This document shows, one piece after another, positions 1 to 5,084 of a stretch of DNA of 5,084 bases; within the stretch, counting starts at the first letter, position 1; each line of letters begins with the position of its first letter. The position numbers were made by a program, and so were the translations under genes. Source of the DNA: DATBDM01 sp036269915 (lineage in GTDB: Bacteria; Actinomycetota; Thermoleophilia; Solirubrobacterales; Solirubrobacteraceae); NCBI GenBank assembly GCA_036269915.1, contig DATBDM010000315.1:1-5084 (forward strand). Direction: 5' to 3'. Below the pieces are notes generated by a model, which saw only the letters and a program-made list of their open reading frames with translations, had not been told where the DNA came from and ran no database searches.

Positions 1-1400
1 GATGTCGAGTTGTTCACCGAGACCATGCCCGCGGTGATGCGCTCGCGGAAGCGGAACGCGTGCGTGCCGCTCGTCGTGTAGATCGCCGAGGACAGCCCGT
101 AGCCGTGGTCGTTGGCCAGGTGCATCGCCTCGTCGAAGTCCGAGAACGTGGCCACGCCGATGATCGGGCCGAACGTCTCGGTGGCGTAGATCTCGTCGTC
201 GATGCGTACCCCGTCGACGATCGTCGGGTGGTAGAAGAGCCCGGCCTCGGGGTCGCCGACGAAGCCATCGCGCGGGTTCTCGGCGGTGATCCGGCCGCGG
301 CCGCCGTAGACGGTGTGGTGGTCGCGGATCAGCCCGAGCCAGTCCTCGAAGCGGTCGGCGAACTTCTGGTCGAGCATCGGGCCCATGAGCACGTCCTGGG
401 CCGGGTCGCCGACCGCCGATGCGGCGAGGCGCTCCTCGAGCTTGCGGATGAACTCGTCGTGCACGGACTCGTGGACGATCGCTGTGCCGAGCGAGGTGCA
501 ACGCTGGCCCGCGGTGCCGAAGCCGGCGAACAGCGCGCCCTCGACGGCAAGGTCGAGGTCGGCGTCGTCCATGACCACCATCGGGTTCTTGCCGCCGAGC
601 TCGAGGCAGGCCGACTGCAGGTGGCGCCCGCAGAGCGCGCCGATCTCCGCGCCGACCGCGCTCGAGCCGGTGAAGCCGACCTTGTCGACCAGCCCCTCCT
701 CGAGCGCCTGCTCGAGGCCCGCGAAGGTCGACGGGCCGTCGGCCTGGACGAGGTTGAGCACGCCGCCCGGGACGCCGCCCGCGTGGAAGATGCGGACCAT
801 CGCGTCGCCGAGCGCCGGCGCGTAGTCGGCGGGCTTCCAGACGACCGCGTTGCCGCACAGGATCGCCGGCACGAGGTACCACGCCGGGACCGCGACGGGG
901 AAGTTGCCCGCGGTGATGATCGCCGCGACGCCGACCGGGTTGCGGAAGGTGAACAGCTGCTTGTCGGGCATCTCCGACGGGACGGTCTGGCCGTAGAGGC
1001 GGCGACCCTCGCCGACGAAGAAGTCGCAGGTGTCGATGATCTCCTGCACCTCGCCCAGCGACTCGGCGTAGGGCTTGCCCACCTCGCGCGTGACGAGCTC
1101 TGCCAGCGCCTCCTTGTTGGCCTCGAAGAGGCGGCCGACCTGCGCGATCACCCGGCCGCGGATCGGCGCGGGGACCGCGCGCCACTCGGCCTGCGCGGCG
1201 CGCGCGGCGCGGCAGGCGTCGGCGAACGTGCCGGAGTCGGCGAGCAGGACCTCGGCGACGGCCTCGGACGTGCGGGACGGGTTGGTCGAGGTCAGGCGCC
1301 CGCCGGGCCCGTCGGTGCGCGACTCGCCGCCGATGATCGAGGCGATCTCGGGGACGGTGCCCGACGCGCCCCGGGCGCGGTTGGACTCAAGCGTTGACAT
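1..1400 (-). CDS. Aldehyde dehydrogenase family protein (3' end beyond window)
   Basis: This is an NAD(P)+-dependent aldehyde dehydrogenase, which would oxidise an aldehyde to the acid in the cytoplasm. Translating the minus strand from ATG 1398-1400 gives 466 residues before the left edge; a typical length near 500 means a few dozen C-terminal residues are missing. The hallmarks are in order: AGNFP with the oxyanion Asn166, WKP with cofactor-binding Lys189, the GFTGSSAVG nucleotide-binding turn (242-250), LELGGKNP with general base Glu267, GQRCTS with nucleophile Cys301, and ETFGP (408-412). All key residues are present. The GTAGQRCTS and IVHESVHDEF stretches recall the ALDH7 (antiquitin/aminoadipate-semialdehyde) branch, but from memory only, so I leave the substrate open. 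The gene begins 20 bases after the amidohydrolase stop and is probably co-transcribed with it. An in-frame GTG at 1407-1409 would add three residues; neither start has a good ribosome site. The family is secure, the substrate unknown. Confidence 0.95.
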   Translation of the reverse strand, partial: MSTLESNRARGASGTVPEIASIIGGESRTDGPGGRLTSTNPSRTSEAVAEVLLADSGTFADACRAARAAQAEWRAVPAPIRGRVIAQVGRLFEANKEALAELVTREVGKPYAESLGEVQEIIDTCDFFVGEGRRLYGQTVPSEMPDKQLFTFRNPVGVAAIITAGNFPVAVPAWYLVPAILCGNAVVWKPADYAPALGDAMVRIFHAGGVPGGVLNLVQADGPSTFAGLEQALEEGLVDKVGFTGSSAVGAEIGALCGRHLQSACLELGGKNPMVVMDDADLDLAVEGALFAGFGTAGQRCTSLGTAIVHESVHDEFIRKLEERLAASAVGDPAQDVLMGPMLDQKFADRFEDWLGLIRDHHTVYGGRGRITAENPRDGFVGDPEAGLFYHPTIVDGVRIDDEIYATETFGPIIGVATFSDFDEAMHLANDHGYGLSSAIYTTSGTHAFRFRERITAGMVSVNNST

Positions 1401-1420
1401 GCCCGCCACGGTATCGCTCG
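1401..1420 (-). other. 20-base gap between amidohydrolase and aldehyde dehydrogenase
   Basis: This is the only non-coding DNA in the window. On the minus strand it reads CGAGCGATACCGTGGCGGGC before the ATG. It has no clear Shine-Dalgarno sequence; a GCGAGCGA purine-rich patch, beginning in the last base of the amidohydrolase stop codon, is the nearest candidate and would suit the GTG at 1409-1407 better than the ATG at 1400-1398. No promoter is visible, so the dehydrogenase is probably read from the upstream transcript. Confidence 0.6.
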
Positions 1421-1431
1421 CTAGAGCGAGC
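1416..1431 (-). other. Small hairpin spanning the amidohydrolase stop codon
   Basis: GCTCGC and GCGAGC face each other across a four-base centre that includes part of the TAG stop, and the stem can be drawn as seven pairs with a two-base centre. No T-run follows and the next gene begins about 16 bases later, so it does not look like an intrinsic terminator. It could affect ribosome handover or mRNA processing between the two genes, or be chance in GC-rich sequence. Confidence 0.3.
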
Positions 1432-2977
1432 CGTGGACCCACTCGCCGTCGAGCATCGTCGCGAGCACCCGCGCCTCGCGCAGGTCCTCCTCGGAGGCGA
1501 GCGGGTCGCGGTCGAGCACGACGAGGTCGGCGGCCAGGCCGGGCGCGAGCCGCCCGCGCAGGTGCTCCTCCCCCGCCAGCCACGCGGGCGTGGTCGTCCA
1601 GGCGGCGAGCGCGGCCTCGACGGGCAGCGCCTCCTCGGGCCGCCACGGCGCGCGGTCGCCGCGCGTGCGCAGCACGGCCGCGCGGATGCCGTCGAGCGGA
1701 TCGAGCGCCTCGACCGGCGCGTCCGAGCCGCCCGCCAGGCGCGCGCCGGCGTGACGCAGTGAGCCGTAGGCGTACGCGCCGGCGAGGCGATCGCCCCATT
1801 CGCGCTCGGCGAGGTCGCGGTCGGTGGGCGCCATCGCCGGCTGTACCGAGGCGGTCACGTCGAGCCGGGCGAAGCGCGGCAGATCCTCGGGCGCGACGCA
1901 CTGGGCGTGCTCGATGCGGTGGCGCAGCCCGCGCTCGCGCCACAGCGGCGCCGTCTCCTCGAAGGCGTCGAGCGCGTCGCGCACTGCCCGGTCGCCGATC
2001 GCGTGGACGGCGACCGGCACGTCGAGCTCGGCGGCGCGCGCGACGATCGCGGCGAACTCGTCGCGGCTCGTGACCTCCACCCCCGAGCCATCGAGCAGCC
2101 GCGCCGTGCGCGAGCCGAGCGTCCCGTCCATGTACGCCTTCGCGTAGCCGGCCCGCAGGCGCGACCCCGCCGAGGCCGAGCGCTCGGGCAGGCCGGCGAG
2201 CTCGCCGAGGCGCTCGGCGGGCAGCGACTGCCATACGCGCATGGTCAGCTCGCCCGCGTCGCGCAGCGCGCGGTGCACGTCGAGCGCGCCGACCATCCCG
2301 TCCTTGTCGTGGATGGCGACGACGCCCCGCGCGGCCGCCTCCGGCAGCGCGGCGCGCGTGGCCTCGAGCAGCTCGGCGAGCGTCGCCTTGCTGAAGCGGT
2401 CGCGGAAGCGCCAGGCCGACGCCTCACGCAGCAGGCCGGTCGGCTCGCCGCCCTCGTCGCGCTCCACGACACCGCCCGGCGTCTCGAGATCGCCCTGCGC
2501 GCGGGCGAGCGCGGCCGAGTTGAGCCACAGCGAGTGCCAGTCGTGGGCGAGCAGGGCGACCGGGACGTCGCCCGAGACCGCATCGAGCTGGGTGCGGTGC
2601 GGCGCCCAGCCCTCCGCCACCCAGCCGAAGCCGCGCACCCAGCGGTCGGGCGAGCCGCCGGCGACCGCCTCGGCGACGAGGGCGGCGATCGCCTCCGGCG
2701 AGCCGAGCCCGTCGAGCTGCAGCTCGCTGCGGGTCAGCGCCCAGGTCGGGAAGTGCACGTGCGCGTCGCTGAAGCCCGGCAGCACACACGCCCCGCCGAG
2801 GTCGATCCGGCGCGTGCCTGCCGGCGCATCCTCGGCGCCGCACAGCGCGCTGACCTTCCCATTGCCTCGGCCGAGGCCCTCGTCAGCACTTCGCTCGTCC
2901 ACCAGCACGGCGGGCGCGGTCGGCCGCTCGGGATCGAGCGTGTGGACCCTCGCGCCGTCGAGCAGCAGTCGCGTCAG
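1421..2977 (-). CDS. YtcJ-like metal-dependent amidohydrolase (Amidohydro_3 type)
   Basis: This is a cytoplasmic hydrolase of the amidohydrolase superfamily, YtcJ/N-substituted-formamide-deformylase group, 518 residues from the CTG at 2975-2977. The N-terminal small beta-sandwich segment starts LLLDGARVHTLDPERP, and LGGACVLPGFSDAHVH (60-75) carries the HxH metal ligands His73 and His75. Later come YAKAYMDGTLGSRTA (278-292, with Lys280 the candidate bridging lysine), VHAIGDRA (His325), RIEHAQ (His357) and GGSDAPVEALDP (Asp419). The C-terminal LAPGLAADLVVLDRDPL returns to the beta-sandwich. The metal site therefore looks complete. The start is the uncertain part: no ATG precedes residue 228, and the nearest GTGs (codons 24 and 26) would remove the first beta strands, so CTG overlapping the isomerase stop is the best choice. 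Residues about 28-39 look like an extra in-frame segment. The substrate cannot be told from sequence; amides, formamides or cyclic amides are possible. It sits between sugar-nucleotide genes and an aldehyde dehydrogenase. Confidence 0.9.
   Translation of the reverse strand: MTRLLLDGARVHTLDPERPTAPAVLVDERSADEGLGRGNGKVSALCGAEDAPAGTRRIDLGGACVLPGFSDAHVHFPTWALTRSELQLDGLGSPEAIAALVAEAVAGGSPDRWVRGFGWVAEGWAPHRTQLDAVSGDVPVALLAHDWHSLWLNSAALARAQGDLETPGGVVERDEGGEPTGLLREASAWRFRDRFSKATLAELLEATRAALPEAAARGVVAIHDKDGMVGALDVHRALRDAGELTMRVWQSLPAERLGELAGLPERSASAGSRLRAGYAKAYMDGTLGSRTARLLDGSGVEVTSRDEFAAIVARAAELDVPVAVHAIGDRAVRDALDAFEETAPLWRERGLRHRIEHAQCVAPEDLPRFARLDVTASVQPAMAPTDRDLAEREWGDRLAGAYAYGSLRHAGARLAGGSDAPVEALDPLDGIRAAVLRTRGDRAPWRPEEALPVEAALAAWTTTPAWLAGEEHLRGRLAPGLAADLVVLDRDPLASEEDLREARVLATMLDGEWVHGSL
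2849..2887 (-). repeat. Palindrome-centred inverted repeat within amidohydrolase codons about 31-43
   Basis: A perfect 14-base palindrome, GCCTCGGCCGAGGC, lies at 2864-2877. It is flanked by a second inverted pair: GCTGAC at 2849-2854 and GTCAGC at 2882-2887. The central part lies in codons 28-39, which read as an extra loop between two N-terminal beta strands and use codons that are rare in the rest of the window (CGA, AGT, GCT, AAT). It may be a small inserted palindromic element or merely a natural surface loop; no known element is recognised. Confidence 0.4.
2974..2977 (-). promoter_or_regulatory. CTGA overlap: probable CTG start of the amidohydrolase inside the isomerase stop
   Basis: The isomerase stop TGA (2976-2974) overlaps a CTG (2977-2975) that opens the amidohydrolase frame, exactly where an ATGA overlap would be expected. 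The family N-terminus (LLLDGARVHTLDP) begins two codons later. No ATG, GTG or TTG lies in frame between here and well inside the isomerase, and the first downstream GTG is codon 24. An AGG sits only two bases before the CTG, which is too close for a normal ribosome site, so coupling from the isomerase is likely. Confidence 0.6.
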
Positions 2978-4026
2978 GGCCTGCCGAGGTTGGACTTGAG
3001 CTCGTCGAGCACGACGATCGACGCCGGGTCGATCCCACGCAGGACCGCGAGGTAGAGCGACACGAGGTCGCCGAGCAGCACGAGCGAGATGACGCGCTCG
3101 GTGCGCGATTCCCCGACCGCGCGGACGCGGTCGACCACCACTGCCCCGGCCTCGGCGGCGCGCGCGGTCAGCTCGATGCGGCGGGCGTTGCGCTCGTGCT
3201 CGTCGGGATCCTCGAGGAAGATCGCGGCGAAGCGGGCGAGGTGGCGGGCGGCCGCCCAGCCGACGATCTCGTTGTGGTTGAGCTCGGGCAGCGCGCTCGC
3301 GAAGGCGGGCAGCTCGGCGTTCTCGTTGATCTGCGTCTTCCAGCGGTACGCGATCTCCGCGGTCAGCTCCGTGCCCGCGATCACCGGCACGGTGTCGACG
3401 AGCCGGCGGGCGAGGACCTTGCCGAGCCCGTAGTCGGGCCCGTCCGGCCCCCACTCCGCGCCGAGCCGCTCGGCGAGCGCGGCCGCTGCCTCGATCTCGT
3501 CGTCGAGCGAGGGCGCCGCACCACACAGCGCCGCGACGGCGAGCGCCGACACGAGCGCGTAGCCGACCGCCGCGCGCGGCTGGAACCCGCCGGGGATCGG
3601 GATCACCGGCACGCCGTCCTCGCGGGCGCGCTCGGCCAGCGTGCCGCCGGTCGTGGCGACGATGCGCTGGGCGCCGAGCCGGCCCGCGTGGTCGTAGCAG
3701 GAGAGGGTCTCCTCGGTCGCCCCCGAGTAGCTCGAGCAGAGCACGACCGTCTCCGGACCGGCCCACGCGGGCAGCGAGTAGCCGCCGACGATCGTCAGCG
3801 GCCGCTTCGCGCGCCCGCCGATCGATGCACGCGCGAGCCGGCCGCCGATGCCGGAGCCGCCCATGCCGGCGACGATCATCCCGTCGCGCGCCTCGACGGG
3901 CGCGAGCGCGGCGGACTGCACGCGCCAGAGCGCGTCGCGCAGGTGCGTCGGCAGGTCGAGGATCTCCGCGGCCTGGCCGGTGGGGTCGCAGGCCGCGACG
4001 GCGGCGCGGTCGAGGTCGTTGGGCAT
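2974..4026 (-). CDS. Bifunctional phosphoglucose/phosphomannose isomerase (SIS fold)
   Basis: This enzyme would interconvert glucose-6-phosphate, fructose-6-phosphate and mannose-6-phosphate in the cytoplasm. It is 350 residues from the ATG at 4024-4026, within the usual range of the family. The first SIS domain has GMGGSGIGG (54-62) and the phosphosugar loop SSYSGATEET (98-107). FQPRAAVGYALVS (148-160) matches a family-conserved segment. The signature of this group is TQINENAELP followed by LPELNHNEIVGW: Glu235 and His251 are 16 residues apart, the same spacing as catalytic Glu203 and His219 that I recall for the Pyrobaculum aerophilum enzyme. The C-terminal part ends with IVVLDELKSNL, typical of the family. 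The start codon shares one base with the upstream pyrophosphorylase stop (TGATG) and has no purine-rich ribosome site before it, so it is probably translated by coupling. Next to a mannose-1-phosphate guanylyltransferase-like gene, its main job may be supplying mannose-6-phosphate. This is inference; both activities are expected from the family. Confidence 0.92.
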   Translation of the reverse strand: MPNDLDRAAVAACDPTGQAAEILDLPTHLRDALWRVQSAALAPVEARDGMIVAGMGGSGIGGRLARASIGGRAKRPLTIVGGYSLPAWAGPETVVLCSSYSGATEETLSCYDHAGRLGAQRIVATTGGTLAERAREDGVPVIPIPGGFQPRAAVGYALVSALAVAALCGAAPSLDDEIEAAAALAERLGAEWGPDGPDYGLGKVLARRLVDTVPVIAGTELTAEIAYRWKTQINENAELPAFASALPELNHNEIVGWAAARHLARFAAIFLEDPDEHERNARRIELTARAAEAGAVVVDRVRAVGESRTERVISLVLLGDLVSLYLAVLRGIDPASIVVLDELKSNLGRP

Positions 4027-4028
4027 CA
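4024..4028 (-). promoter_or_regulatory. TGATG stop/start overlap between pyrophosphorylase and isomerase
   Basis: On the minus strand the pyrophosphorylase TGA (4028-4026) and the isomerase ATG (4026-4024) share the A. The bases just before the ATG (CTCGATCGCCTTC) contain no Shine-Dalgarno-like purine run. Termination-reinitiation coupling is therefore the likely way the isomerase is translated, keeping the two enzymes in step. Confidence 0.8.
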
Positions 4029-5084
4029 GAAGGCGATCGAGTGGTCGGGGAGGGTCAGGCCGGGGAACAGGCGGGCGCCGTGGGAGAGGACGTTGCCGGC
4101 GCCGACGCTGACGCCCTCGCCGAGGACGCTGAGCCCGTCGACGACGCAGCCGTCGGCGATCGTCACGCCCGGACCGACGATGCAGCCGTGCAGCGAGCAG
4201 CGCTCGCCGATCGTCGCGCCCTCGAGCACGACGGCGCGCTCGATCGTCGTGTGGGCGCCGACGCTCACGCCCTCGCGCAGCACGACGCGCCCACCGACGC
4301 GGGCGCCGGCGCCGATGCGGCAGCCGGGCGCGACGAGCGCCGGACCGACGACGCGGCCCTCGCCCGCGTCCGCGCCGCCGAGCGAGACGGAGGTGGCGAC
4401 GGTCCCGTCGAGGATGTCGAAGGTGCCGGTGAGGTAGCGCTCGGGCGTGCCGATGTCGAGCCAGTACCCGTCGGCCATGTAGCCGTAGAGCCCGTCGCCG
4501 ACGAGCCGCGGGAACACGTCGCGCTCGATCGAGGCCGGGCGCCCGGGCTCGAGCAGGTCGAGCACCGAGCGCTCGAGCACATAGGCGCCCGCCGAGATCC
4601 GGTTGGTGTCGATCTGGTCGGCGGAGGGCTTCTCGACGAACCCGGTGACCGCGAAGTCCTCGCTCGTGCGGACCAGCCCGTAGTTGGACGGGTCCTCGAC
4701 CGGCGTGAGCGCAAGCGTGCCGCGCGCGCCCGTCGCCTCGTGCTGGGCGATCTGGGCGGTCAGGTCGATGTCGGTCAGGACGTCCCCGTTGAGCATCAAG
4801 AAGCGCTCCTGGAGGAGGTCCTCGGCGTACTTGAGCGCCCCTCCGGTGCCGAGCGGCTCGGGCTCCTCGACGTAGCACAGCCGCATCCCGAGGCCGTCGC
4901 CCTCGCCGAGCACGCCGCGCACGCCGTCGGCCAGGCGGCCGCTGCCGCACGAGAGCACGACCTCGTCGACGCCGTGGCGCCGCAGCCAGTCGAGCATGAA
5001 GACGATGAAGGGCCGGTCGACGAGCGGGACGACCGGCTTGGGGACCGTCGAGGTGAGCGGGCGCAGGCGGGTCCCCTCCCCTCC
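4026..5084 (-). CDS. Sugar-1-phosphate nucleotidyltransferase, probably mannose-1-phosphate guanylyltransferase (5' end beyond window)
   Basis: This enzyme would join a sugar-1-phosphate to an NTP to give an NDP-sugar and pyrophosphate; GDP-mannose is the likely product. The frame is open to the right edge and shows 352 residues, beginning inside the signature loop GGEGTRLRPLT with PKP (visible Lys16). Only the start and roughly ten residues are missing, so the internal ATG at 4995-4997 is not the true start. The GT-A-fold domain follows: EPLGTGGAL (76-84), LNGDVLTD with metal-binding Asp101, FVEKP (149-153), NRISAGAYVLE (161-171), SIERDVFP (185-192) and GYWLDIGTPERYL (206-218). Residues about 248-330 are left-handed beta-helix hexapeptide repeats (for example PGCRIGAGARVG, EGVSVGAHTTI, EGATIGERC), as in eukaryote-type GDP-mannose pyrophosphorylases. 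Such repeats also occur in glucose-1-phosphate thymidylyl-, uridylyl- and adenylyltransferases, so base and sugar specificity are not proven. The adjacent phosphomannose isomerase favours mannose. Confidence 0.9.
   Translation of the reverse strand, partial: GGEGTRLRPLTSTVPKPVVPLVDRPFIVFMLDWLRRHGVDEVVLSCGSGRLADGVRGVLGEGDGLGMRLCYVEEPEPLGTGGALKYAEDLLQERFLMLNGDVLTDIDLTAQIAQHEATGARGTLALTPVEDPSNYGLVRTSEDFAVTGFVEKPSADQIDTNRISAGAYVLERSVLDLLEPGRPASIERDVFPRLVGDGLYGYMADGYWLDIGTPERYLTGTFDILDGTVATSVSLGGADAGEGRVVGPALVAPGCRIGAGARVGGRVVLREGVSVGAHTTIERAVVLEGATIGERCSLHGCIVGPGVTIADGCVVDGLSVLGEGVSVGAGNVLSHGARLFPGLTLPDHSIAF

Noticed and set aside
60..1397. Long plus-strand open frame opposite the aldehyde dehydrogenase
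   Set aside because: It has no recognisable domain and a composition dominated by Arg, Ala, Val, Asp and Glu, as expected for the antisense of a GC-rich gene. The minus strand carries every ALDH catalytic motif.
1416..1431. Intrinsic terminator after the amidohydrolase
   Set aside because: The stem is short, there is no T-run after it in the direction of transcription, and the next gene starts within about 16 bases.
1907..3055. Long plus-strand open frame opposite the amidohydrolase
   Set aside because: It is an antisense shadow: low-complexity Arg/Ala/Leu-rich protein with no motif, spanning the junction of two real minus-strand genes.
1421..3766. A 781-residue open frame suggesting an SIS-amidohydrolase fusion
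   Set aside because: The first 263 residues are an out-of-frame reading of the isomerase gene (arginine-rich, low complexity), while the isomerase itself is intact in its own frame. Only the part from 2977 matches the amidohydrolase family.
4086..4342. Apparent tandem repeat in the 3' half of the pyrophosphorylase
   Set aside because: The periodicity is the hexapeptide repeat of a left-handed beta-helix domain at the protein level, normal for this family; it is not a DNA repeat or array.
3196..4437. Long plus-strand open frame opposite the isomerase and pyrophosphorylase
   Set aside because: It is an antisense shadow that crosses two well-supported genes and changes composition midway, with no recognisable domain.
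2974..4950. A 658-residue open frame suggesting a pyrophosphorylase-isomerase fusion
   Set aside because: The part upstream of 4026 is an out-of-frame, arginine-rich shadow of the pyrophosphorylase. The real isomerase starts at ATG 4026-4024, and the real pyrophosphorylase ends in a stop there.

Overview
The window is a compact, very GC-rich stretch (about 70% or more by eye, with codon third positions almost always G or C). All four genes lie on the minus strand. Coding style and gene content fit a high-GC actinobacterium, perhaps of the Thermoleophilia (Solirubrobacter/Conexibacter type). That placement is inferred from composition and general protein resemblance; there is no rRNA or other marker here.

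Read in the direction of transcription (right to left), the layout is: (1) 5084-4026, a nucleotide-sugar pyrophosphorylase, most like mannose-1-phosphate guanylyltransferase, whose first few codons lie beyond the right edge; (2) 4026-2974, a complete SIS-fold bifunctional phosphoglucose/phosphomannose isomerase; (3) 2977-1421, a YtcJ-like metal-dependent amidohydrolase that appears to start at CTG; (4) 1400-1, an NAD(P)-dependent aldehyde dehydrogenase whose last few dozen residues lie beyond the left edge. The first two junctions overlap (TGATG, then CTGA) and the third is a 20-base gap. The whole window is therefore probably one transcript, and no promoter or terminator is visible.

Genes 1 and 2 make biochemical sense together. 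The isomerase can convert fructose-6-phosphate to mannose-6-phosphate, and the pyrophosphorylase can make GDP-mannose from mannose-1-phosphate. The linking phosphomannomutase is not in the window and may lie upstream, past the right edge. Genes 3 and 4 look like a catabolic or detoxifying pair of unknown substrate, attached to the end of the sugar-nucleotide genes.

I see no mobile element, CRISPR array, RNA gene or phage feature, and no clear sign of a new system. The points most worth a second look are the apparent CTG start in a four-base stop/start overlap, and a short palindrome-centred in-frame insertion with atypical codons near the amidohydrolase N-terminus. The long open frames on the plus strand, and the apparent fusions on the minus strand, are by-products of high GC.
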